Source: Paracidovorax citrulli
GTDB taxonomy: Bacteria > Pseudomonadota > Gammaproteobacteria > Burkholderiales > Burkholderiaceae_C
Length of the DNA: 64,000 nucleotides
NCBI RefSeq assembly: GCF_900100305.1
Contig: NZ_FNEY01000003.1
Coordinates: 124,001 to 188,000 of the forward strand
Direction: 5' to 3'
This document shows positions 55,314 to 63,250 of the stretch, in pieces. The position numbers were made by a program, and so were the translations under genes. Position 1 is the first letter of the stretch. Each line of letters opens with the position of its first letter. The notes beneath the pieces were generated by a model, which saw only the letters and a program-made list of their open reading frames with translations, had not been told where the DNA came from and made no database searches.

Positions 55314-56000
55314 ATGCAATTGCTTCTCGTGGAAGACGACCCCGCCATGCAGGCCACGCTGCAGCGTTCGCTCGCGCGCCGCGGCATGGAGGTGACCGCC
55401 CTCGGTGACGGCCGGGCCGCGCTGGCGCAGTGGGCGTCGCGCCCGCCCGATGCCGTGGTGCTGGACCTGACGCTGCCCGGGCTGGACGGCCTGCAGGTGC
55501 TGCAGCAGGCGCGCGCCCGGGGCCTGCGCACGCCGGTGCTGCTGCTCACCGCCCGGGGCACCGTGGGCGACCGGGTGCTGGGGCTCAATGCCGGCGCCGA
55601 CGACTACCTGCCCAAGCCGTTCGACCTGGACGAACTGGAGGCGCGCCTGCGTGCGCTGGTGCGCCGGCTGGGCGACCTGTCGGAAGCGCGGCCGCCGGCG
55701 CCCTCCACCGTGTCCATCGGAGCGATCCGCTACGAGAAGGACAGCGGCGCCATCTACCGCGACGGCGAGGTGATGGAGCTGACGCCGCGCGAGTTGGCCC
55801 TCATGCACGCCCTGCTCGCCCAGCCGGGCCACGCCGTGGCCAAGGAGCGGCTGTACGAGCTGGTGTTCCCGGGGCAGCTGGACGTGCAGTACGAGGCCAT
55901 CGAGGTGGTGGTGTACCGGCTGCGCAAGAAGCTGGCCGGCACCGGGCTCACGCTCATGACGCTGCGCGGGCTGGGCTACCTGCTCAAGGCGGATGCATGA
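55314..56000 (+). CDS. tctD: OmpR-family response regulator, TctD-like
   Basis: A 228-residue regulator with a receiver domain (VEDDPAM, phospho-acceptor Asp51 in VVLDLTLPGLDG, Lys in LPKPFDLDEL) and a winged-helix domain (LTPRELALMHALLAQ, VVVYRLRKKL, TLRGLGYLL). It is divergent from tctCBA, the classic position of TctD, which activates transporter expression in response to extracellular carboxylate. The start at 55314 is preferred; an ATG at 55302 adds four residues. Confidence 0.88.
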   Translation: MQLLLVEDDPAMQATLQRSLARRGMEVTALGDGRAALAQWASRPPDAVVLDLTLPGLDGLQVLQQARARGLRTPVLLLTARGTVGDRVLGLNAGADDYLPKPFDLDELEARLRALVRRLGDLSEARPPAPSTVSIGAIRYEKDSGAIYRDGEVMELTPRELALMHALLAQPGHAVAKERLYELVFPGQLDVQYEAIEVVVYRLRKKLAGTGLTLMTLRGLGYLLKADA

Positions 56001-57480
56001 GCGCCGCCCGGAGGGCGGCGCCGTGAGCGGCGCAGCGGGCCGAGCGCAGTCGCTGCGGCGGCGCCTGCTGCTGGGCATCCTGGTGCCGGTGGCGCTGTTC
56101 ATCGCCTACAACACGGCCAGCCTGTACCGCCAGACGCTGTCGGCCCTGCACACCGCCTACGACCGGACGCTGCTGGCGTCCGCCAAATCGATCAGCGAGC
56201 AGATCGACGTGGCGGGCTACGACGGCAGCGCCCGGCTGCGCGCCACGGTGCCCTACTCCGCGCTGGAAGCCTTCGAGGCGGACAACCAGAGCCGCATGTT
56301 CTACCGGGTCTCCGACCTGCAGGGCGGGCTGGTGTCGGGCTTCGCCGAGCTGCCCTTCTGGCATGGGCGCATTCCCGCCCGGCCGCCCTATGCCGCGCTG
56401 GTGGACTTCTACGACGACGAGTTCCGCGGCCAGCCGGTGCGCGTCGCCGTGCTGCTGCAGCCGGTCGCCAGCCACACCGGCCGGGGCATGGCGGTCATCC
56501 AGGTCGCGGAGACGCTGGAGCTGCGCCGCACCCTCGCGCTGCAGATCCTGCAAACCACGCTGGCGCGGCAGGCGCTGCTCGCGCTGGTCATCGCGCTCAT
56601 CGTGGGTTTCGTGGTGCAGTCGGCGGTGCGGCCCGTGCGCCGGCTCAGCGAGCAATTGCAGACCCGTCCGGAGGAAGACCTGCGCCCCATCGCGGCCCCG
56701 GGCACGCCGCGCGAGCTGCAGCCGCTGGTGGACGCCATGAACCACGTCATGGGCCGCCTCGCGCACCTGCTGACGCACCAGAAGCGCTTCGTGCGCGACG
56801 CCTCCCACCAGTTGCGCACGCCCCTGGCCGTGCTGAAGGTGCAGGTGCAGTCGGCGCTGCGCGGCGACGTGCCGCCCCAGCAGGCCCTGCACGAGATCCT
56901 CGACACCGTGGACCGGGCCACGCAGCTCGCCAACCAGATGCTGGCGCTCGCGAAAGTGGAGCAGTTGCGCCAGCAGAGCGCGCCCCCCGTGACCCGCCTG
57001 GACGACGAGTTGCGCGCCATCGCGCTCGAGCTCTCGCCCCTGATCGCGCAGCGCGACCTGGATTTCGGCATCCATACCGATCCCGCGCCCGTGCAGGCCC
57101 ACGAGTGGATGCTGCGCGAGCTGGCCCGCAACCTCCTGCACAACGCGATCCGGCACACGCCGGTTTCGGGGGTGCTGTCCGTGGAGCTGGTGACGGACGG
57201 GTGGCACGCGGCGCTGACGTTTTCCGACAGCGGCCCGGGCATCGACGCCGAACTCGCGCAGCGCCTGTTCCAGCCTTTTTCCGCGGGCGACGTGCGGACC
57301 GGCTCCGGGCTGGGGCTGGCCATCTGCCAGGAAATCGTGCGGGCGCTGGGCGGGCAGATCGAACTGGCCAATCGCATGGAAGGCAGCCGCGTGGCCGGAC
57401 TCGATGCCGTGGTGAGACTGCCGCTGGCGCGGGACGGCCACGATCCTGGAGGCACGCAGCGCAGGCAGCCGGTGCCGTGA
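55993..57480 (+). CDS. tctE: Sensor histidine kinase, TctE-like
   Basis: A 495-residue two-pass sensor: membrane segments about 23-45 (RLLLGILVPVALFIAYN) and 190-212, a periplasmic domain of about 145 residues between them (the TctE-type double-Cache/PAS-like domain), HAMP, HisKA with His272 in DASHQLRTPLAVLKV, and HATPase with N-box LLHNAIRHTP and G-box GSGLGLAICQEIVRALGG. It overlaps the regulator gene by eight bases. Position next to tctCBA suggests that it senses the transported carboxylate. Confidence 0.9.
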   Translation: MHERRPEGGAVSGAAGRAQSLRRRLLLGILVPVALFIAYNTASLYRQTLSALHTAYDRTLLASAKSISEQIDVAGYDGSARLRATVPYSALEAFEADNQSRMFYRVSDLQGGLVSGFAELPFWHGRIPARPPYAALVDFYDDEFRGQPVRVAVLLQPVASHTGRGMAVIQVAETLELRRTLALQILQTTLARQALLALVIALIVGFVVQSAVRPVRRLSEQLQTRPEEDLRPIAAPGTPRELQPLVDAMNHVMGRLAHLLTHQKRFVRDASHQLRTPLAVLKVQVQSALRGDVPPQQALHEILDTVDRATQLANQMLALAKVEQLRQQSAPPVTRLDDELRAIALELSPLIAQRDLDFGIHTDPAPVQAHEWMLRELARNLLHNAIRHTPVSGVLSVELVTDGWHAALTFSDSGPGIDAELAQRLFQPFSAGDVRTGSGLGLAICQEIVRALGGQIELANRMEGSRVAGLDAVVRLPLARDGHDPGGTQRRQPVP

Positions 57481-57671
57481 TGGATACCCGCGGTGCACGG
57501 CTGGCAGCGCCCGCCTTGCGCCCCGCGACCTGCTCCGGAGCACCATCCCGAGGCACATGCCCGCTCCGCCTCCACCGCCTGCCGGCTGCACCCCAGCGGG
57601 CGAAAACCCGCGCGCCAGCGTAGGATGCGCTCCGCCCCGGCGCAAGCCAGCGCCTGCATTCCCGCTCCGCC

Positions 57672-58268
57672 ATGCCAAGACACACCGAAACCGACGCCCC
57701 CGCCCACCATCCCGGGCGCCCCGCCCCGCGCGACTGCAAGGAGCTGTTTTGGTCCTTCACCTGGCTGGCCCTGCAGGGATTCGGCGGTGTCCTCGCCGTG
57801 GTGCAGCGCGAACTGGTGGACCGCAAGGGCTGGCTGACGAACGAGGAGTTCATCGAGGACTGGGCCGTGGCACAGATCCTCCCGGGGCCCAACGTGGTGA
57901 ACCTCGCCGTGATGGTGGGCGACCGCTACTTCGGCTGGCGCGGCGCGCTGTCGGCCCTGGCGGGCATGCTGCTGCTGCCCCTGCTGGTGCTGCTGTGCCT
58001 GGCGGTGGCGTATGCGCGGTTTTCCGCCCACCCGGCCGTGGCGGGCGCCCTGCGCGGCATGGGCGCCGTGGCCGCCGGCCTGGTGGCCGGCGTGGCCCTG
58101 CGCATGGCGGTGGCGCTGCGCACGCACCCGCTCGGCGCCGCGGGAAGCACCGTGCTCGCCGCGCTGACGTTCGTGGCCATGGCGGTGCTGCAGTGGCCGC
58201 TGGCCGCGGTGCTGCTGGCGATCGGCGGCACGGCCTGCGCGGCGACCTGGCGGAAGCTGCCCGCATGA
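57672..58268 (+). CDS. Chromate transporter, N-terminal-type half
   Basis: A 198-residue membrane protein of the short-chain CHR family. Conserved: FTWLALQGFGGVLAVVQREL and ILPGPNVVNLAVMVGDRYFG. About five to six membrane helices. Short CHR proteins come as adjacent pairs encoding two homologous halves that act together; the second half overlaps this gene by four bases. Export of chromate is the family prototype; actual substrate unknown. The 191-bp gap upstream shows nothing recognisable. Confidence 0.88.
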   Translation: MPRHTETDAPAHHPGRPAPRDCKELFWSFTWLALQGFGGVLAVVQRELVDRKGWLTNEEFIEDWAVAQILPGPNVVNLAVMVGDRYFGWRGALSALAGMLLLPLLVLLCLAVAYARFSAHPAVAGALRGMGAVAAGLVAGVALRMAVALRTHPLGAAGSTVLAALTFVAMAVLQWPLAAVLLAIGGTACAATWRKLPA

Positions 58269-58849
58269 CGCCCGGCGCCACCCTGGCGCTGCAGCCGGCC
58301 GACTGGCTGCACCTGTTCTCGTACTACCTCTCGCTGTCCCTGCTGACCGTGGGCGGTGCCATCGCCACCGCCCCGGACATGCATCGCTTCCTCGTGGACC
58401 GGCACGCCTGGCTGACCGATCCGCAGTTCAACGCCTCCATCGCCATCGCCCAGGCAGCGCCCGGCCCGAACGTGCTGTTCATCGGGCTGCTGGGCTGGAA
58501 CGTGGGACTCAACGCGGGCGGCTGGGCCCTGGGCCTGCTCGGGATGGTGCTCTGCCTCGTGGGCGTCATGCTGCCCAGCAGCCTGCTCACCTGGGCCGCC
58601 GCGCGCTGGGCACACCGCCACCGCGGCATGCGGGCCGTGCGCGCCTTCAAGCAGGGCATGACGCCGGTCGTGCTGGGCCTGCTGCTGGCCACCGCCTTCG
58701 TGCTCTGCAGCGCGCACGGCGGTATCGCGCAGAGCTGGCGGCTGTGGATCGTCTCGGCGGCGTGCATGCTGCTGGTCTGGCGCACGCGCATCCACCTGCT
58801 GTGGCTGCTGGGCGCGGGCGCCGTGCTCGGGGCGCTGGGCTGGATCTGA
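58265..58849 (+). CDS. Chromate transporter, C-terminal-type half
   Basis: A 194-residue membrane protein homologous to the preceding half: LTVGGAIATAPDMHRFLVD and IAQAAPGPNVLFIGLLGWN correspond to its two motifs, including the shared PGPN. About five to six helices. The start at 58265 overlaps the first gene's stop (ATGA). The pair probably forms a heterodimer. Confidence 0.88.
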   Translation: MTPGATLALQPADWLHLFSYYLSLSLLTVGGAIATAPDMHRFLVDRHAWLTDPQFNASIAIAQAAPGPNVLFIGLLGWNVGLNAGGWALGLLGMVLCLVGVMLPSSLLTWAAARWAHRHRGMRAVRAFKQGMTPVVLGLLLATAFVLCSAHGGIAQSWRLWIVSAACMLLVWRTRIHLLWLLGAGAVLGALGWI

Positions 58850-58943
58850 CAGGTTCTTACAACTGCGCGGCCCGGGAGCCGTGCGGCGCCGCAACAATGG
58901 TCCGGAAGCCCGCCTTTCCCAACCAATCCAGGAGACTCCACCC

Positions 58944-59921
58944 ATGCAATCACGCCCCCTCGGCCGCTCCGGCCTGCAGGTTTCCCCGCTGTGCTTCGGC
59001 GGCAATGTGTTCGGCTGGACGGTGGACGAGCCGACCACGTTCTCGCTGATCGACGCGTGGCTGGACGCGGGCTTCAACTTCATCGACACGGCCGATGTCT
59101 ATTCGCGCTGGAACCCGGGTCACATGGGGGGCGAATCCGAAGCCCTGATCGGCCAGTGGCTCAAGCGCACCGGCAAGCGGGACAGGATCGTGCTCGCCAC
59201 CAAGGTGGGCAAGGACATGGGCGACGGCAGGGTCGGCCTGAAGCCGGACTACATCCGCCGCGCGGTCGAGGATTCGCTGCGCCGCCTGCACACGGACTAC
59301 ATCGACCTCTACCAGTCGCACGACGACGATCCCTCCACGCCGCTCGAGGACACGCTGGGCACCTATGCCGACCTGATCCGCGAAGGCAAGGTGCGCGCCA
59401 TCGGCGCATCCAACCACACGGCCGCCCGCCTGTCGGAAGCGCTCGCCACCAGCGCGCGGCTGGGCCTGCCGCGCTATGAATCGCTGCAGCCGCTCTACAA
59501 CCTGTACGACCGCGCGGTGTTCGAAGATGAATTGCAGCCGCTGTGCCTGGAGCAGCAGGTGGGCGTCATCAATTTCTACGCCCTGGCCGCCGGCTTCCTC
59601 ACAGGCAAGTACCGCAGCGAAGCCGACGCGTCCAAAAGCGCGCGCGGCGCCAAGACGGTGGAGAAATACCTCAATCCGCGCGGCCTGCGCATCCTGGCCG
59701 AGCTCGACGAGGTGGCCGAGCGTTACGAGGCCACGCCCGGCCAGGTCGCCATCGCATGGCAGATGGCCCAGCCCGCCATCACCGCGCCGATCGCCAGCGC
59801 GACCTCGCTGGAGCAGCTGCAGGACCTGGTGCGCGCCGCGCACCTGCAGCTCGACGCCGACGCACTGGAAGCGCTGAGCCAGGCCAGCGAGGAATCCCCC
59901 GACGAGGCTCGGCCCCTTTAA
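58944..59921 (+). CDS. Aldo/keto reductase
   Basis: A 325-residue NADPH-dependent oxidoreductase with a TIM-barrel fold. The catalytic tetrad is visible: Asp and Tyr in DTADVYSRW, Lys in LATKVGKDM and His in YQSHDDDPST. IGASNHTAARL and the C-terminal AITAPIASATSLEQL are also family features. Closest in style to the YajO/general-stress-protein-69 type reductases. Substrate unknown. CCAGGAG lies about ten bases before the ATG. The 3' end overlaps the convergent sirtuin gene by four bases. Confidence 0.92.
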   Translation: MQSRPLGRSGLQVSPLCFGGNVFGWTVDEPTTFSLIDAWLDAGFNFIDTADVYSRWNPGHMGGESEALIGQWLKRTGKRDRIVLATKVGKDMGDGRVGLKPDYIRRAVEDSLRRLHTDYIDLYQSHDDDPSTPLEDTLGTYADLIREGKVRAIGASNHTAARLSEALATSARLGLPRYESLQPLYNLYDRAVFEDELQPLCLEQQVGVINFYALAAGFLTGKYRSEADASKSARGAKTVEKYLNPRGLRILAELDEVAERYEATPGQVAIAWQMAQPAITAPIASATSLEQLQDLVRAAHLQLDADALEALSQASEESPDEARPL

Positions 59922-60655
59922 CCGGCCAGGACGAAGGGCAGCACCCGCGCCGCCGTGCCGGGCACCAGCAGGTCCGCCACGCCGTCGAGCGCGCTGGGTT
60001 CCGGATTGACGATGGCCACGCGCGCGCCGGCCCGGTGCGCGGTATGCGCCAGGCCGGCGGCGGGATAGACGACGCCGGCGGTCCCCACGGACAGCATCAG
60101 GTCGCACTCGTGGGCAGCGTCCTGCGCCTGCTCCAGCAACCGTGCCGGAAGTTCCTCGCCGAACCAGACCACGGCCGGCCGCAGGAGATTGCCGCAGGTG
60201 GCGCAGGTGGGCGGGCAGCCCGGCACGGCAGCATCGGCATCGCAGCAGGGCAGCGGCGCATCCAGCCAGCGGTTGGCGCGCAGGTCGCCGTGCAGGCAGA
60301 GCACCCCCTCGCTGCCGGCCATCTGGTGCAGGCCGTCCACGTTCTGCGTCGCGACCGTCAGCCGCTCAGGGTGGCGACGCGCGAAATCCGCCAGCGCACG
60401 GTGGCCGGCGTTGGGCTGCACCGCAGCCAGCTGGGCCCGGCGGTGTTCGTACCACGTCCACACCGTGCCGGGACGGGCGCGGAAGCCTTCCTCGCTGGCC
60501 ATCTCCTCCGGGCGGAACTTCGCCCAGTGGCCCGTATGGGCATCGCGGAAGGTGGGCACCCCGGATTCCGCGCTCATCCCGGCGCCGGTCAGCACCAGGA
60601 TGCGCTGCGCCCCGGCCACCCAGGACCGCAGGCGTTCCATGGCCTCCTGCGTCAC
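59918..60655 (-). CDS. NAD-dependent protein deacylase (class III sirtuin, CobB-like)
   Basis: A 245-residue sirtuin. NAD-binding motifs are GAGMSAESGVPTFRD and TQNVDGLHQMAG; the catalytic His is in LHGDLRANR. The Cys-rich segment CCDADAAVPGCPPTCATCG supplies the zinc ligands. WTWYEHRR contains the Tyr and Arg, three residues apart, that in CobB and SIRT5 recognise succinyl-lysine, so desuccinylase as well as deacetylase activity is likely. It ends 4 bp inside the convergent reductase gene and lies 3 bp after rlmB, so the two are probably co-transcribed. Confidence 0.93.
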   Translation of the reverse strand: MTQEAMERLRSWVAGAQRILVLTGAGMSAESGVPTFRDAHTGHWAKFRPEEMASEEGFRARPGTVWTWYEHRRAQLAAVQPNAGHRALADFARRHPERLTVATQNVDGLHQMAGSEGVLCLHGDLRANRWLDAPLPCCDADAAVPGCPPTCATCGNLLRPAVVWFGEELPARLLEQAQDAAHECDLMLSVGTAGVVYPAAGLAHTAHRAGARVAIVNPEPSALDGVADLLVPGTAARVLPFVLAG

Positions 60656-60658
60656 GGA

Positions 60659-61411
60659 TCAGCCCCCGCGCTGGCGCAGCGCCTCGTAGAGGCACACGCC
60701 GCTGGCCACCGACACGTTCAAGCTTTCCACCGCTCCCCGCATCGGGATGGAAACCAGCTCGTCGCAGGTCTTGCGCGTGAGCTGCCGCATGCCGGCCCCC
60801 TCGGCGCCCAGCACCAGCGCCACCGGGCCCTTCAGGTCCACTTCGTAGAGGGTGCGCGGGGCGTCGTCGCTGGTGCCGATGCACCAGATGTTGCGCTCCT
60901 TGAGCTCGCCCAGGGTGCGCGCGAGGTTGGTGACCATGAAGTACGGCATGGTCTCGGCCGCGCCGCTGGCCACCTTGGCCACGGTGGCATTGATGCCCAC
61001 GGCATGGTCCTTGGGCGCGATCACCGCGTGCGCGCCGGCACCGTCGGCCACGCGCAGGCAGGCGCCCAGGTTGTGCGGATCGGTCACGCCGTCGAGCACC
61101 AGCAGCAGCGGCTTCTCGACGCCGTCGGCCTCCAGCTGTTCGAGCAGCTCGTCGAGCGAATGGACCTGCGCGACGGCTTCCACGCGGGCGGCCACGCCCT
61201 GGTGCCCGTGGCTGCCGGCGAGCTTGGCGATGCGCAGCGCATCGGCTTCGATGAGGCGCGCTCCCGCCTCCTTCGCGCGCTCGAGGAACTGGCGCATGCG
61301 CGCGTCGCGCCGCGTGGCCTCGTAGTAGATCTCGATGATGGATTGCGGCGCGGTCTTCAGGCGCACGCCCACGGCGTGGAAGCCGAATAGCACTTTGGGG
61401 CTGGAGGACAT
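60659..61411 (-). CDS. rlmB: 23S rRNA (guanosine-2'-O-)-methyltransferase
   Basis: A 250-residue SpoU/TrmH-family enzyme that methylates the 2'-OH of G2251 in 23S rRNA. An N-terminal substrate-binding domain (about 1-85) is followed by the knotted SPOUT domain: motif 1 [14 protein letters not shown], motif 2 [13 protein letters not shown], motif 3 [17 protein letters not shown]. Length is normal for RlmB. The sirtuin gene begins 3 bp after it on the same strand. Confidence 0.95.
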   Translation of the reverse strand: MSSSPKVLFGFHAVGVRLKTAPQSIIEIYYEATRRDARMRQFLERAKEAGARLIEADALRIAKLAGSHGHQGVAARVEAVAQVHSLDELLEQLEADGVEKPLLLVLDGVTDPHNLGACLRVADGAGAHAVIAPKDHAVGINATVAKVASGAAETMPYFMVTNLARTLGELKERNIWCIGTSDDAPRTLYEVDLKGPVALVLGAEGAGMRQLTRKTCDELVSIPMRGAVESLNVSVASGVCLYEALRQRGG

Positions 61412-61436
61412 GCGCGCGATTATCCGCCCGCCGGCG

Positions 61437-61482
61437 CCCCCTTCCCCTCCGGCAGCCGGAGAAGGCCGGGCCGCCTCAGGCG
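61437..61482. repeat. Diverged copy of the palindromic gene-end element (tentative)
   Basis: CCCCCTTCCCC is followed by CTCCGG-CAG-CCGGAG, then GAAGG and CCGCCTCAGG. The order CCCCCTTCCC, hairpin, AAGG, then CTCAGG with TCA serving as the complement of a minus-strand stop codon is the same as in copies A and B, but the inner sequence has diverged and the left block AAGGCCGCGGAGCAGG is missing. Confidence 0.4.
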
Positions 61483-62189
61483 CCGGCCACCATCCGGCCT
61501 GCGTCGATGGTGATGCGCCGGTCGCACTGGGCCGCGATGCCGCGGTCGTGCGTGACGAGCAGCAGCGTGGTCCCCTGCTCGCGGTTCAGGTCGAACATCA
61601 GGCGCATGATCGTCTCGCCCGTCGCGAAGTCCAGGCTGCCCGTGGGCTCGTCGGCCAGCAGCACGTCCGGCTGCACCACGAAGGCCCGTGCCAGCGCCAC
61701 GCGCTGCTGCTCGCCGCCCGACAGTACCTTCGGGTAGTGGCCCAGGCGCTGGCCCAGGCCGACGCGGCCCAGCATCTCGGTGGCCAGCGGCCGGGCGTCG
61801 CGGCGCTGGGCCAGCTCCAGCGGCAGCATCACGTTCTCCAGCGCGGTCAGGTTGCCCAGCAGCTGGAAGCTCTGGAACACGAACCCCATGCGCCGCGCGC
61901 GCAGCGCGGCGCGGTCATCCTCGCCCAGCGCGAACAGGTCTTCGCCGGCCAGCCGCACGGTGCCGCGCGTGGGTGTGTCGAGCCCCGCGATGATCGACAG
62001 CAGCGTGCTCTTGCCCGAGCCCGAGGCGCCCACGATGGCCACGGTGTCCCTGGGAGCGATCCGGAAATCGATATCCCGCAGAATGTCGAGCGTGCCGGTC
62101 GAATCCGTCACCGACTTGTGGACGTGCTCCACGGCGATGACCGGGGCGGCGATGGTGGTGGCCGGGGTGTCCGGCGGTGTTTCCGACAT
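61476..62189 (-). CDS. ABC transporter ATP-binding protein (LolD/YbbA type)
   Basis: A 237-residue ATPase. Walker [11 protein letters not shown]-loop [11 protein letters not shown], signature [15 protein letters not shown], Walker [13 protein letters not shown] and the switch His in LVTHDRG are all intact. Sequence style matches the MacB/LolD/YbbA group that works with FtsX-like permeases. Divergent pairing with an arylesterase/TesA gene is the well-known ybbA-tesA arrangement, so YbbA is the best guess. The permease gene is not in the window. Only 21 bp separate the two divergent start codons. Confidence 0.92.
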   Translation of the reverse strand: MSETPPDTPATTIAAPVIAVEHVHKSVTDSTGTLDILRDIDFRIAPRDTVAIVGASGSGKSTLLSIIAGLDTPTRGTVRLAGEDLFALGEDDRAALRARRMGFVFQSFQLLGNLTALENVMLPLELAQRRDARPLATEMLGRVGLGQRLGHYPKVLSGGEQQRVALARAFVVQPDVLLADEPTGSLDFATGETIMRLMFDLNREQGTTLLLVTHDRGIAAQCDRRITIDAGRMVAGA

Positions 62190-62210
62190 GAAAGGTGCTT
62201 TGTGGCAGTG

Positions 62211-62876
62211 ATGCGATGCGATGCGTTCCGGCGTGACTTTATCGTGGCGGCCGCGAGGGCCGCGTTCCTGGGGTCTTGCGCCCCGGCGGCGCTGGCCGCG
62301 CCTGCGCCTTCCGGAGCAGCGCCTGTCGTGCTGGTGGTGGGGGATTCGCTGAGCGCCGAATACGGCATCGCCCGCGGCACGGGCTGGGTCGCGCTGCTGG
62401 AAAAGAAGCTGGCCGCGGAGAAGATCCCCGCCACCGTCGTGAATGCCAGCGTGAGCGGCGACACCACGGCAGGCGGCCGCTCCCGCCTGCCCGGCCTGCT
62501 CGCCCAGCACAAGCCCGCCGTCGTGGTGATCGAGCTGGGGGGCAACGACGCGCTGCGCGGCCTGCCGCTGCAGGGCACCGAGGCGAACCTCAAGGCCATG
62601 GCGGAGGCCTCCCGCAAGGCCGGCGCCAAGGTGCTGATCGTGGGCATGCAGGTGCCGCCCAACTATGGGTCGGACTACACCCGCCGGTTCGAGAACGTGT
62701 TCCCCTCCGTGGCCAGGGCCACGGATTCCGCGCTGGTGCCCTTCCTGCTCAAGGGCGTGGCCGACCGGCCCGATGCCGCGGCACTGTTCCAGGCGGACCG
62801 GATCCATCCGCTGGCCGAGGCGCACCCGGCCATGCTCGCGAACGTCTGGCCCGCGTTGCGCAAGCTGTTGCGCTGA
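62211..62876 (+). CDS. SGNH-type arylesterase / lysophospholipase (TesA-like)
   Basis: A 221-residue exported esterase. Catalytic Ser46 is in VVGDSLSAEYG (block I); block II is ASVSGDTTAGG; block III is ELGGNDALRG; Asp196 and His199 are in DRIHP (block V). These are the complete SGNH/GDSL signature. Leader about 1-30 with a basic start (MRCDAFRRDF) and a short hydrophobic stretch ending APAALAAPAP, an unusually weak signal peptide. ATG 62211 lacks a clear ribosome site; in-frame GTG codons just upstream could serve instead. It is divergent from the ABC ATPase gene, as in ybbA-tesA. Confidence 0.92.
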   Translation: MRCDAFRRDFIVAAARAAFLGSCAPAALAAPAPSGAAPVVLVVGDSLSAEYGIARGTGWVALLEKKLAAEKIPATVVNASVSGDTTAGGRSRLPGLLAQHKPAVVVIELGGNDALRGLPLQGTEANLKAMAEASRKAGAKVLIVGMQVPPNYGSDYTRRFENVFPSVARATDSALVPFLLKGVADRPDAAALFQADRIHPLAEAHPAMLANVWPALRKLLR

Positions 62877-62914
62877 GGCCGGGCGGGCGCCTTCCGGCGC
62901 CACCGCCGTGCCCG

Positions 62915-63112
62915 TCAAGCGGCCGGGCCGCTGCCTTCCGGAGCGGTGGTCCCGCCCTGCTCGCCACCGGAGACAGCCTCGCCGGGCTCCCCGGATTCCG
63001 GAGCATGCTCCCCGGTCTTGCGCTGGTTTTTGGCCAGTGCCTTTTCTTCCTTCTTTTTCTTCTTGGCGAGCTCTCGCTGCCGCTTTTCGTAGCCGTAGTT
63101 GGGTGTTGCCAA
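62915..63112 (-). CDS. Small lysine-rich protein, TTG start
   Basis: A 65-residue protein beginning (TTG) MATPNYGYEKRQRELAKK, then a run of Lys and Glu, and an acidic Gly/Glu/Ser-rich tail. The N-terminal phrase PNYGYEKRQRELAKK is conserved among small proteins of Burkholderiales. Function unknown. A longer frame is open to 63199, but the conserved sequence begins at the TTG at 63112. It follows the MetC-like gene on the same strand with 138 bp between. Confidence 0.7.
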   Translation of the reverse strand: MATPNYGYEKRQRELAKKKKKEEKALAKNQRKTGEHAPESGEPGEAVSGGEQGGTTAPEGSGPAA

Positions 63113-63250
63113 GGTGGAGCCCCCTTTTGTGGATGCAGTTCGGAGGTCCAATGTAGCAGCACGCCCGGCAAGACCCCTTGCCCCGCCCTGGCATGGCACG
63201 CCGCCATGGCGCGCCGGACAGCCCGCGGCCCGGCGGGAGCGTCCCGCCCG

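Noticed and set aside
57672-58849. A frameshifted single chromate transporter gene
   Set aside because: Each half has its own start, stop and full motif set, and paired short chromate transporters are a known form, so this is not a broken gene.
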